NCBI RefSeq assembly: GCF_013372225.1
Contig: NZ_CP053832.1
Location: forward strand, 992,001-1,056,000
Direction of reading: 5' to 3'
Origin: Campylobacter ureolyticus
GTDB taxonomy: Bacteria; Campylobacterota; Campylobacteria; Campylobacterales; Campylobacteraceae
DNA length: 64,000 nt
A program made the translations under genes and the position numbers. Positions 55,668 to 63,729 of this stretch are shown here, piece by piece. A model generated the notes under the pieces. The model had not been told where the DNA came from, did no database searches, and saw only the letters and a program-made list of their open reading frames with translations. Position 1 is the stretch's first letter. Each line of letters opens with the position of its first letter.

Positions 55668-56521
55668 TGAAAAATTTAGGTTTAATTTTAGGAATTTTAT
55701 CCTTTTTTATGTGGGGAGCTTTTCCTGTTTATTTTAAGTATTTATCACACATTTCAGCATTTGAAATTTTAGCAAATAGAATACTTTGGTATTTTATATT
55801 TGTCTTTTTTGTCCTTTTGTTTTGTAAAAAACTAAGAAGCTTAAAAAGATATCTACTTGATAAAAAACTATTTTTAAAATTAAGCGTTTGTGGAATTTTA
55901 GTAAGTCTAAACTGGGGAATTTATGTTTATGCAATAACTATAAATAGGGTTTTAGATGCAAGTTTGGGGCAATTTATAAATCCTTTAATGTATATGTTTT
56001 TAGGAATTGTATTTTTTAAAGAAAAACCATCTAAACTAGAATTTACAGCTATATTTTTAGGGTTTTTAGCCATAATGATACAAGTAATTGAGCTTGGAAG
56101 TTTTCCATATATTGCTTGCTTTTTATCACTTAGCTTTACAATTTATGGACTTTTAAAGAAAAAAATGAACATCCCATCACTAGAAGGACTTTTTATAGAA
56201 ACATTTGTTGTTGCAATAATTTCTTTTTTTTATATAAGCATAACTCCTTCAAATTTAAATTTTGATTTAACTGGGCTTTTACTTTTAGGATGTGGTATAG
56301 TAACGCTAGTTCCTATGCTCACATTTAACTATGCAACCCTTCTTTTAAAGCTTTCAACTATTGGATTTTTACAATACATTACGCCAATTTGTACTGTAAT
56401 TTTTGGTGTAGTTTTATTTAACGAACACTTTAGTATTTATAAATTTATAAGTTTTGGACTTATTTGGATTGCACTAATAATGATAACCTATGATGGATAT
56501 AAAAGGAGAAAAAATGTTTAA
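55667..56521 (+). CDS. EamA/RarD-type transporter, second of a tandem pair
   Basis: Paralogue of the previous protein: 284 residues, ten helices, with FMWGAFPVYFKYL, ANRILWYFIFV, LNWGIYVYAITINRVLDASLGQFINPL and TIGFLQYITPIC at equivalent positions. The pair probably arose by tandem duplication and may form a heterodimer or handle different substrates. It overlaps the next gene by eight bases. Confidence 0.9.
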   Translation: MKNLGLILGILSFFMWGAFPVYFKYLSHISAFEILANRILWYFIFVFFVLLFCKKLRSLKRYLLDKKLFLKLSVCGILVSLNWGIYVYAITINRVLDASLGQFINPLMYMFLGIVFFKEKPSKLEFTAIFLGFLAIMIQVIELGSFPYIACFLSLSFTIYGLLKKKMNIPSLEGLFIETFVVAIISFFYISITPSNLNFDLTGLLLLGCGIVTLVPMLTFNYATLLLKLSTIGFLQYITPICTVIFGVVLFNEHFSIYKFISFGLIWIALIMITYDGYKRRKNV

Positions 56522-56942
56522 TGTTGAGCTTATGCTTGTAGTTGCGTTAGTGGTTGGATTTATAATATATAAAGAAATTTCAAAAGTAACTTCAAATATA
56601 GATATTCACGAACAAAATCCTGATATGAGTAAATATTCTAAATTTTGTGATTTTATAGATGATGAAATAACCTCGGTTAAAAACTCACTTATGCTTGAAA
56701 ATGTAAAATTAAAAAATGAAGATTTAAAAGATGAATTTTTAGATAAAGTCAGCACTCTTAGCAAAGAGCTTGTTTTTTTACAAAATATGAGTTCAAGCAA
56801 CAAAAATGCAAAAGATTGGGAAAAAAGACTATTTGATTTTTTAAATAAATTTGAGAGTTTAAATGATGAATATTTGCAAAATTCACAAAACTTAAATGAT
56901 GAAATAAGGGAAAGACTAGCTAATAAATTTAGGAATTTGTAA
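56514..56942 (+). CDS. Small membrane-anchored coiled-coil protein
   Basis: Unknown function. From ATG 56514 (AAGGAGAAAA directly upstream, favouring it over ATG 56490) the 142 residues have one N-terminal helix (about 4-19) and an otherwise charged helical region with two coiled-coil stretches. It is the last gene of the transporter operon. No catalytic motif is visible. Confidence 0.75.
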   Translation: MFNVELMLVVALVVGFIIYKEISKVTSNIDIHEQNPDMSKYSKFCDFIDDEITSVKNSLMLENVKLKNEDLKDEFLDKVSTLSKELVFLQNMSSSNKNAKDWEKRLFDFLNKFESLNDEYLQNSQNLNDEIRERLANKFRNL

Positions 56943-56973
56943 AAAATAACTTTTTTAAAAAAATTATTTTTTA

Positions 56974-57345
56974 TTATAAATCTTTTTTGAGAGTACAAAG
57001 AAGTCTAATTATAGCTCCCGTTTGATACATTAAATATTCTAAGGATTTTAAGTTGGCATCATATATTTGATTTGGTTCTTTTTTATTTGTTTTATGTTTG
57101 GCATAATTATTCATAAATTTTGCATACATATCTAATACATTCACAAAATTATTTGAAATTTCTTTTGGAATTCCTTGTTCATTTAAAAAAAATCCATATT
57201 CTGATTTATAATTTTCAAGACTCTTATCACTATTAAAAAATTCTTTAAAAAACTGCTCCAAAGATTTTCTAAAAGAATCTGCAACTTCACTAGGATGTTC
57301 TTGAGTTATATTTTGATATTTTTTAATCGCCATAATAAATTTCAA
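56974..57345 (-). CDS. Abi-like protein, C-terminal part (possibly split from the upstream ORF)
   Basis: Up to 123 residues. The pattern EHPSEVADSFRKSLEQFFKE ... KSEYGFFL...GIPKEISNNF...FMNNYAKHKT...EYLMYQTGAIIRL resembles the C-terminal domain I remember from abortive-infection-type proteins, where it follows the kind of sequence encoded by the upstream ORF in one chain. Start candidates are TTG 57345 and ATG 57333, both without a good ribosome site, as expected if it is normally part of a longer protein. Overlaps the upstream ORF by 23 bases in another frame. Function is inferred from recollection only. Confidence 0.6.
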   Translation of the reverse strand: MKFIMAIKKYQNITQEHPSEVADSFRKSLEQFFKEFFNSDKSLENYKSEYGFFLNEQGIPKEISNNFVNVLDMYAKFMNNYAKHKTNKKEPNQIYDANLKSLEYLMYQTGAIIRLLCTLKKDL

Positions 57346-57769
57346 ATCTAGATTTTGGATAATCTTTTAACCAATCCAAAGGCCCACTGATTAAACCATC
57401 ATCCATTTCTTTTGCCCCTTTTTCAAAAACAAATTTTCCATCGTCGTCTTCTATAATTTCTACTGGAATTTTACACTCTTTAAAATATGATTCAAAGTCA
57501 GCCCACATTTCATTTTTTTGCTTATAATCACTAATAGAATTTAACAATATTACAAAATTATATAAAAATTCCAAATTTTCAAATTTTTCAAAAAAATCAA
57601 CTATTTCATAATATGGGTAATATCTTCCATAATGATTTATGCGACAACTAGGTTTTTCATACTTATAATTGAGATCTTTAATATTGCCTAAACACTTATT
57701 TATATCATTAAAATAAAAGCTTTGATATTTTTCTAAAAGCAATAGAGATTTTTGCTTGAACATTTTCAT
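57323..57769 (-). CDS. Abi-like protein, N-terminal part (possibly frameshifted)
   Basis: A 148-residue soluble protein without a known catalytic motif. Its end, FEKGAKEMDDGLISGPLDWLKDYPKSR, matches the middle of single-chain Abi-like proteins of about 260 residues as I recall them. Restoring two bases near 57333 would read YY-MAIKKYQN and join the two ORFs into one protein of about 265 residues. Lies between the transporter operon and dnaK, bounded by the dnaK terminator. Confidence 0.6.
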   Translation of the reverse strand: MKMFKQKSLLLLEKYQSFYFNDINKCLGNIKDLNYKYEKPSCRINHYGRYYPYYEIVDFFEKFENLEFLYNFVILLNSISDYKQKNEMWADFESYFKECKIPVEIIEDDDGKFVFEKGAKEMDDGLISGPLDWLKDYPKSRFEIYYGD

Positions 57770-57846
57770 TTTATCAAAATTACTGAAAGATAATCCTAAT
57801 TTTTTCTATAATCTATAAAATTCATTTTATATATTTATTAAATTTA

Positions 57847-57876
57847 AAAAAGGTGTGAAAAGTTTCACACCTTTTT
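57847..57876 (-). terminator. Terminator of the hrcA-grpE-dnaK operon
   Basis: AAAAAGGTGTGAAA / TTTCACACCTTTTT, 14-base perfect stem with a two-base centre, 24 bases after the dnaK stop. Symmetric, so also able to stop transcripts from the other side. Confidence 0.92.
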
Positions 57877-57899
57877 ACTTCTTTGAGATTAAATTTTAC

Positions 57900-59789
57900 T
57901 TACTCAACTTCAGCATCTATTACATCATCATCGTTTTTCTTGCCGCTCTTATTGTCAGCACCAGCGTTATTTGCACCAGCATTTTGACTTGCTGCTGCTT
58001 TATACATATCTTCAGCAACTTTACTTAAAGCTTGAACCTTGCTATCAATTGCCTCTTTTGTAGCACTTTCATCTTTTAAAGTAGCTTTAAGATCATTTAA
58101 GGCACTTTCAATTTTTGCTCTAACATCATTAGGGATTTTTTCACCCATTTCATTTAGAGTTTTTTCAGTTTGATGAGCTATACCATCAGCTTGATTTCTT
58201 GTTTCAATGAGCTCTTTTCTCTTTGAGTCCTCTTCTTTGTGAAGCTCGGCATCTTTTACCATTTTATCAATCTCTGCCTCACTTAGTCCGCTTGATCCAG
58301 TAATTCTTATATCAGTTGCTTTTCCAGTTGCTTTATCTTTAGCTGAAACTGTTAAAATTCCGTTTGCGTCGATATCAAATTGAACTTCGATTTGTGGGAT
58401 ACCGCGTTGAGCTGGCATAATACCCTCAAGATTAAAATTACCCAAAGTTTTGTTATCTTTTGCAAACTCTCTCTCACCTTGAAGTACATTTATAGTAACT
58501 GCAGTTTGGTTGTCTTCTGCGGTTGAGAAAACTTGAGATTTTTTAGTTGGTATTGTTGTACCTTTTTCAATAACTTTTGTCATAACACCACCAAGTGTTT
58601 CAATTCCAAGGCTAAGAGGTGTAACATCAAGTAAAAGTACATCTTTTACATCACCTTTTATAACAGCACCTTGGATAGCAGCGCCAATTGCTACAACCTC
58701 ATCAGGATTAACAGATTTATTTAACTCTTTTCCACCAAATGCTTTTTTAACTTCTTCTTGAACTAAAGGAACTCTTGTTGAGCCACCTACCATTACGATT
58801 TCAGCAATATCTGAGTTAGATACTCCAGCATCACTCATAACATTTTTAAGTGTTTTAATTGTACTTGCTACTAAATCCTCAATCATACTTTCAAATTTAG
58901 CTCTTGTTAAAGTTTTTGTTAAGTGTTTTGGTCCTGTTTGATCAGCTGTAATAAATGGTAAATTTACAGTTGTTTCCATTGCTGAACTTAACTCTTTTTT
59001 AGCATTTTCAGCAGCTTCTTTAAGTCTTTGCATAGCCATAACATCATTTTTTAAATCAATTCCACTTTCACTTTTAAACTCTGTTAAAAGCCAATCAATT
59101 AATTTATTATCAAAGTCATCTCCACCTAAAAACGCGTCTCCTCCAGTTGCTAAAACCTCAACGACATTATCTCCAGTTTCTAGAACTGTGACATCAAATG
59201 TTCCACCACCTAAATCATAAACTACGATTTTCTCACTCTCTTTTTTATCAAGTCCATAAGCCAAAGCTGCCGCAGTTGGCTCATTTACTATTCTTAAAAC
59301 ATTTAAACCTGCGATAGTTCCGGCTTCTTTTGTAGCTTTTCTTTGGCTATCGTTAAAATATGCTGGAACTGTAATAACAGCATCTACAACGCTTCCGCCT
59401 AGATAGCTTTCGGCATCTTCTTTTAATTTCATCAAAACTTTTGCTGAAATTTCTTGTGGTGTATAAACCTTACCATCAATCTCAACAGCTGCTGCACCGT
59501 TTCTATCAACTATCTTATAAGGAAGTCTTTTTTGAGCTTCTTTGGCATTATTCTCATTCATCATTAAGCCCATTATTCTTTTTATAGAATAAATTGTTTT
59601 TGATGGATTTGTAACAGCTTGACGTTTTGCAGTATCACCTACTAAAACCTCACCCTTATCTGTAAAAGCAACAATTGAAGGAGTTGTGTTTTTTCCCTCT
59701 TTATTTGGGATAATTTTACTCTCTCCCCTTTCAAATATTGCAACTGCTGAATTTGTTGTTCCTAAGTCAATTCCTATAACTTTACTCAT
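57900..59789 (-). CDS. dnaK: Chaperone protein DnaK (Hsp70)
   Basis: ATP-driven Hsp70 chaperone. The 629 residues contain [14 protein letters not shown] at the start, [25 protein letters not shown], and a substrate-binding domain with [14 protein letters not shown]; the C-terminus ends in the acidic [10 protein letters not shown]. Last gene of hrcA-grpE-orf-dnaK, 31 bases after the small ORF. GGAAAAGG-type ribosome site (AAAAAGGATAAAAA) precedes the ATG. Confidence 0.98.
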   Translation of the reverse strand: MSKVIGIDLGTTNSAVAIFERGESKIIPNKEGKNTTPSIVAFTDKGEVLVGDTAKRQAVTNPSKTIYSIKRIMGLMMNENNAKEAQKRLPYKIVDRNGAAAVEIDGKVYTPQEISAKVLMKLKEDAESYLGGSVVDAVITVPAYFNDSQRKATKEAGTIAGLNVLRIVNEPTAAALAYGLDKKESEKIVVYDLGGGTFDVTVLETGDNVVEVLATGGDAFLGGDDFDNKLIDWLLTEFKSESGIDLKNDVMAMQRLKEAAENAKKELSSAMETTVNLPFITADQTGPKHLTKTLTRAKFESMIEDLVASTIKTLKNVMSDAGVSNSDIAEIVMVGGSTRVPLVQEEVKKAFGGKELNKSVNPDEVVAIGAAIQGAVIKGDVKDVLLLDVTPLSLGIETLGGVMTKVIEKGTTIPTKKSQVFSTAEDNQTAVTINVLQGEREFAKDNKTLGNFNLEGIMPAQRGIPQIEVQFDIDANGILTVSAKDKATGKATDIRITGSSGLSEAEIDKMVKDAELHKEEDSKRKELIETRNQADGIAHQTEKTLNEMGEKIPNDVRAKIESALNDLKATLKDESATKEAIDSKVQALSKVAEDMYKAAASQNAGANNAGADNKSGKKNDDDVIDAEVE

Positions 59790-59820
59790 TTTTTATCCTT
59801 TTTATTGTTTTTATCTATTA

Positions 59821-60093
59821 TTATGATTTTCTTTTTTCAGAATATCTATCTTCGATACATTTTTTACCTTTAGAGGTTATACTTAAAATTTTTTTATCTT
59901 CATCATAGGCTAAATAACCAATATTGTTATTAACATATGAAGTTAAATTTTTTCTATTGCAAATAACATTATTTACAAGCTGTTTATCATTGGGAGATAA
60001 AACCTTTTCTATTCTGTCAGTAGAAATACTTTCTGCTTTGTATAAATAATGTAAAGCTAACTCATCTAAAAACGCGTTTTCATTAATTGCCAT
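59821..60093 (-). CDS. Small protein between grpE and dnaK, possible winged-helix
   Basis: A 90-residue protein I do not recognise by name. The order of helices followed by a beta hairpin (YLAYDEDKKILSITSKGKKCIEDR) resembles a winged-helix DNA-binding domain, in which the ITSKG turn is common. It is 17 bases downstream of grpE and 31 upstream of dnaK, so it is coexpressed with the chaperones. It might act as a regulator or adaptor (inference). Confidence 0.75.
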   Translation of the reverse strand: MAINENAFLDELALHYLYKAESISTDRIEKVLSPNDKQLVNNVICNRKNLTSYVNNNIGYLAYDEDKKILSITSKGKKCIEDRYSEKRKS

Positions 60094-60110
60094 TATTAAA
60101 TCCTTATTTT

Positions 60111-60686
60111 TTATTTTACTACTACAACCATTGCTGGTCTTAAAACTCTATCTTTATACAAATATCCTTTTTGATAAACTTGATGTATATCTCCACTTTC
60201 TTTTGACTCATCTTCAACTTGATTTATCGCATTGTGGATATTATGATCAAATTTACCATCAGTTTTAATCTGCTTAATACCTTGTTTTTCAAGACTTCTT
60301 AGCATCATATCAAGACATTGTTTTACGCCATCTTTTATCTTGCTTGCCAAGTCATCACCTTGTGTTTGTATCTTTAAAGCCTCTTCTAAAGCATCAATTA
60401 CTGGTAAAATATCCTTTGCAAAACTCTCGCTTGCATAGGCAACTGCGGTAAGCTTTTCTTTTTCAAGACGCTTTTTGATGTTTTCAAAATCTGCATTTGC
60501 TCTATAAAATTTATCAGTTAGTTCACTAAGCTCATTTTGAAGCTTTATAACCTCATCATTTTGTGAGTTTTTATCTGATTTTTCTTCACACTCACACTCT
60601 TTGTTATCTGTACAATCAGCTTGATTGTTTATATTTTCGCACTTATCATCAGCACAAAAACCATTTTTTAGTTCATCTTGATTCAT
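60111..60686 (-). CDS. grpE: Nucleotide exchange factor GrpE
   Basis: Releases ADP from DnaK. The 191 residues have an acidic, Cys-rich N-terminal region (about 1-45), a long coiled coil (about 45-90; ADFENIKKRLEKEK), and the beta domain with HNIHNAINQV and VYQKGYLYKDRVLRPAMVVV, a family signature. Overlaps hrcA by four bases. Confidence 0.97.
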   Translation of the reverse strand: MNQDELKNGFCADDKCENINNQADCTDNKECECEEKSDKNSQNDEVIKLQNELSELTDKFYRANADFENIKKRLEKEKLTAVAYASESFAKDILPVIDALEEALKIQTQGDDLASKIKDGVKQCLDMMLRSLEKQGIKQIKTDGKFDHNIHNAINQVEDESKESGDIHQVYQKGYLYKDRVLRPAMVVVVK

Positions 60687-61474
60687 GCTGCCTCCATTCC
60701 TATAATATTAAAAAATTTTTCATAATCTTCATAAACACTTCCTGCACAAAGCATAGTAGCATCACTGTCTTTATAAACAACATCTGTTTTTATACCCATA
60801 AATCCTTGTTCAAAAATCGGATAAAAGAGTAAATTTTTACTAAATTTTGTTGTTATGCTTGGCTCAAAAAGCATTTTAAATCTTTCATCTTCAAATATTT
60901 TATATGCAATTACTTCATTTGCCATAAACTTAATTTCAGATCTTTTAAGCTCCTTTAACTTGGTTCTAAGATCACTTAATCCAACTTGAATAGAAATTCT
61001 CTCCAAATCTTTAAGCTCTGTTCCAACCAAATTTAAAAGTAAATCATAAACTCTATAATCAAATTTCAAAACAATTTCACTTCTTGAAAAACAAAGTATA
61101 ATAAACCTATCTCTATAATTTATCACCTCATTTAAAATTTCATTATCTGAGCTAAAAATCATACAATAAATACTAAATTTATCTAAAACTTGCTCTAAAA
61201 CTTGCTCATTTATAATAAGCTTTTTGTCTAAATTGCTGAGTTTCTTTTCCCAATAGTTTTTCATAGTCAAAACAGTTGGCATTCTACCACCACTTATGTG
61301 AAGCTGCTTTAAAGCACCCTCATCGCTTAGCTTTTTAAAATAAACTCTAATAGTTGAAGCTGGGATCAAACCATCCATTCTAAGACCTAAATCAACAGAG
61401 CCAATTGGAGTGTTTTCATCCAAATAAGCTTCTATTATGTAATTAAGTATTAAATCTCTTTTATTTATCTTCAT
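60683..61474 (-). CDS. hrcA: Heat-inducible transcription repressor HrcA
   Basis: Represses chaperone genes by binding CIRCE. From ATG 61474 the 263 residues begin with a winged helix (KRDLILNYIIEAYLDENTPIGSVDL, then STIRVYFKKLSDEGAL), followed by the effector domain; shorter than Bacillus HrcA (about 340). GAGG lies nine bases upstream; a TTG at 61489 would add five residues and destroy this site. First gene of the operon with a CIRCE-like site between promoter and start. Confidence 0.94.
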   Translation of the reverse strand: MKINKRDLILNYIIEAYLDENTPIGSVDLGLRMDGLIPASTIRVYFKKLSDEGALKQLHISGGRMPTVLTMKNYWEKKLSNLDKKLIINEQVLEQVLDKFSIYCMIFSSDNEILNEVINYRDRFIILCFSRSEIVLKFDYRVYDLLLNLVGTELKDLERISIQVGLSDLRTKLKELKRSEIKFMANEVIAYKIFEDERFKMLFEPSITTKFSKNLLFYPIFEQGFMGIKTDVVYKDSDATMLCAGSVYEDYEKFFNIIGMEAA

Positions 61475-61535
61475 CCCACAAAACCTCAAATAAACTTGCC
61501 AAATCTAAAAATCCATTTTAAATTGGCTTTTAATA

Positions 61536-61562
61536 TTAGCACTCTATATTTTAAATTGCTAA
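61536..61562 (-). promoter_or_regulatory. CIRCE-like operator (HrcA binding site), degenerate
   Basis: Plus strand TTAGCACTC-N9-AATTGCTAA: the first arm is a perfect CIRCE half (TTAGCACTC), the second matches the expected GAGTGCTAA at seven of nine bases, and the spacer is the canonical nine. It begins six bases downstream of the -10 box, covering the expected transcription start, and 62 bases before the hrcA start. Confidence 0.85.
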
Positions 61563-61567
61563 GTGGT

Positions 61568-61596
61568 ATTATACAATGTGAGCGTTATAATGTCAA
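61568..61596 (-). promoter_or_regulatory. hrcA-grpE-dnaK promoter with consensus boxes
   Basis: On the minus strand TTGACA (61591-61596), exactly 17 bases, TATAAT (61568-61573): a perfect sigma-70 consensus adjoining the CIRCE-like operator. Confidence 0.9.
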
Positions 61597-61722
61597 GTAT
61601 TTTATATAAATTTATTGATTTAATTTTATTTAGCCTTTAACACTCAACTTTTAAAGACTAAATAATACTTTTAATTTGTATTTTTTAGATAAAATAGAGA
61701 TTAAAACAATAAAGGGAAATTT

Positions 61723-62352
61723 TTGCAAACAGTAAATAGCGAATATTACGCAAAACAAGAAATAAAAAAATCAACTTTCTTGTCTTTTTTAGTTCCGTAT
61801 GAACTTTTTGATAAAACCCATGAGAGATTGAAGGCTGAGCATCCAAAAGCAGTTCATATAGTTTGGGCTTATAGGTTTTATAATAAATATCTTCAAATCG
61901 TTGAAAACCAAAGTGATGATGGAGAGCCAAAAGGCACAAGCGGGCCACCTGCACTAAATTCTTTAAGAGGTGCTGATATTATAAATGCTGGAGTTTTTAT
62001 AGTAAGATATTTTGGTGGCATAAAACTTGGAACTGGCGGACTTGTAAGGGCATATAGCTCAAGTGTAAATTTAGCTATTAGCCAAGCTGAATTAATAGAT
62101 TTTGAGATAAAAGATAGCTGCTCATTTTTTGTCCCATTTAGCCTAATATCAAGATTTGAGTATTTTCTAGATAAAGAAGACTTAAAATGTCAAAAAGAAT
62201 TTGGAAATTTTGGCGCTTGTATTGAAATTTCAGTAAATAAGGATGAGTTTATAAAATTTTATGATTTTTGTAAAGTTTTTTTGATAGATGAGTTTAAATT
62301 TTTATCAATTCCGCTTTTTGCAAAAGATATTTTAAAGGATTTTAATGATTAA
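61723..62352 (+). CDS. YigZ/IMPACT-family protein
   Basis: Conserved cytoplasmic protein with an IMPACT domain of uncertain function in translation or stress. The 209 residues contain KKSTFLSFLVPY, HIVWAYR, DDGEPKGTSGPPALNSLRGADI, VRYFGGIKLGTGGLVRAYSSS, all diagnostic, and a smaller C-terminal domain (about 130-209). The TTG start at 61723 has AAAGGGAAA upstream. Overlaps the next gene by eight bases. Confidence 0.92.
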   Translation: MQTVNSEYYAKQEIKKSTFLSFLVPYELFDKTHERLKAEHPKAVHIVWAYRFYNKYLQIVENQSDDGEPKGTSGPPALNSLRGADIINAGVFIVRYFGGIKLGTGGLVRAYSSSVNLAISQAELIDFEIKDSCSFFVPFSLISRFEYFLDKEDLKCQKEFGNFGACIEISVNKDEFIKFYDFCKVFLIDEFKFLSIPLFAKDILKDFND

Positions 62353-62899
62353 AAAGTTATTTTTAGCATGCTTTGTATTGTCTTTTTTATTTTCTAACGA
62401 GACAAATAGTTCAAATTTTAAAGAATTTTTTGGTGAAAATAGAGAATTTAAACATCCACAAATGGATTTTTGTCAAAGAGATAAAAATCTATTAGATCAT
62501 AATATTACAAAATCAGACTTAAAAAAGGGTGAGGTTTTTATACATGGTGGAAATACTGTGAAAAATAAATTTTTAGTTTTAAATAAATTTATAGACTCTA
62601 AAAAAGTTATAGATAATCTAAATGATGTTTTAAAAGAAGAGTTTAAAAATGATAAATTTAAAGAGTTTGAAAATTCACTTAGCTATGAAATTTTTGCCTT
62701 TAATATAAGAGAAAAAGGCTCTAAAACAGAGTTTGAATTTGTAATAAAATATAAAACTACAAACCCTTTGAATAAAAAAGAGCTTAAGGAAAAAGAAATT
62801 TCAAATATTGTTAATTTAAAAGAAAACTCTAGTGATGAAATTTATAAAGAAGCTTTGAATATTATAATGCTAGAAATAAAAAATACAAATAATAAATAA
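62345..62899 (+). CDS. Secreted protein of unknown function
   Basis: A 184-residue protein with a signal peptide (about 1-17; KKLFLACFVLSFLFS) and a charged, Lys/Glu-rich mature part with a single cysteine. No known domain recognised. The ATG lies eight bases inside the YigZ gene, so the two are cotranscribed. The AT-rich palindrome AAATAATTT-AATTATTT straddles its end and may help termination. Confidence 0.75.
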   Translation: MIKKLFLACFVLSFLFSNETNSSNFKEFFGENREFKHPQMDFCQRDKNLLDHNITKSDLKKGEVFIHGGNTVKNKFLVLNKFIDSKKVIDNLNDVLKEEFKNDKFKEFENSLSYEIFAFNIREKGSKTEFEFVIKYKTTNPLNKKELKEKEISNIVNLKENSSDEIYKEALNIIMLEIKNTNNK

Positions 62900-62971
62900 T
62901 TTAATTATTTGTCTAGACTTTTTATAAACTTTACATTTTTATTTATAGCTCTTTTGCACTAATATACTTTA

Positions 62972-63094
62972 TTATGTGCTATATCTAATAAATGGCATTT
63001 TTTGCGAAACTTTTTTTGCGTTGTTAAAATCAAAACTATCTATATTTTCTTTTATTAGAACTTTTAATATTTCATTATATTTTATATCTAAGTA
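62972..63094 (-). pseudogene. Remnant of a coding sequence
   Basis: A stop-bounded frame of 40 codons with no ATG, GTG or TTG before its last third reads like protein (KYNEILKVLIKENIDSFDF then NNAKKVSQKMPFIRYST). Short protein-like pieces continue in the other frames on both sides: SVVKIILRYKI upstream and KYISAKEL downstream. This suggests a small gene broken by several frameshifts. No family recognised. It occupies most of the 239-base gap at 62900-63138. Confidence 0.35.
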
Positions 63095-63138
63095 TTATTT
63101 TTACAACGCTTTCTCTATTTATAATTTATTCCCTATAA

Positions 63139-63729
63139 TCATTTAATTTCTTTAAAAATTCCACTACTTTTTTTAAAATTATCTAAATTTTTACCAAAAC
63201 AAATTAAAAAATATTTTTTTAACTCCTTATATTCATAGTGTGATTTTATAAATATGAAAAACTTTGCATTATCATTACCAATAATTTCGAGAGTATCAAA
63301 CATTCTTATGGATTTTAATCCTCCATTGAGATGGTGAATAAAAAATGGAAATGAAAAATAAAATAAAAATAATGATAAAATCACTGCAAAAACCTTAATA
63401 ACATTTACACCAGTATCTATAAAATAAACCAAAGCAATTAATGCAAAAATAAAAAATATAAATAAAACTATCTTTACATAAGTTTTATCTAATGTCCTGT
63501 CATCATAAGAAACATTCCAAAAAATCTTTTTTATACTTTTAATTTCATTTAGTGAAATTTCACCTATTATGTTGTTATTTTTGTCGATATGAACTATCTT
63601 GGTTGTTAAAAAATGATAATGGCTATTTTGTTTTATTTTATACACACTATAAGTTTCCTTAAGCCATACAAGAAAACTCATAAAAAAAATCACTGTTGAT
63701 GATTTTTGTAATATGCCAAATAAAAACAA
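63139..63729 (-). CDS. Membrane protein, C-terminal part (probably continuous with the upstream frame)
   Basis: The 196-residue frame starts at a TTG inside the upstream ORF. It contains a helix (about 2-24), a domain with HIDKNNNIIGEISLNEIKSIKKIFW resembling a membrane-associated beta fold, two further helices (about 88-106 and 111-131), and a soluble end. No ribosome site precedes the TTG; instead T9 (63728-63736) lies exactly where one extra T would fuse the upstream frame to this one. Function unknown. Confidence 0.6.
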   Translation of the reverse strand: MFLFGILQKSSTVIFFMSFLVWLKETYSVYKIKQNSHYHFLTTKIVHIDKNNNIIGEISLNEIKSIKKIFWNVSYDDRTLDKTYVKIVLFIFFIFALIALVYFIDTGVNVIKVFAVILSLFLFYFSFPFFIHHLNGGLKSIRMFDTLEIIGNDNAKFFIFIKSHYEYKELKKYFLICFGKNLDNFKKSSGIFKEIK

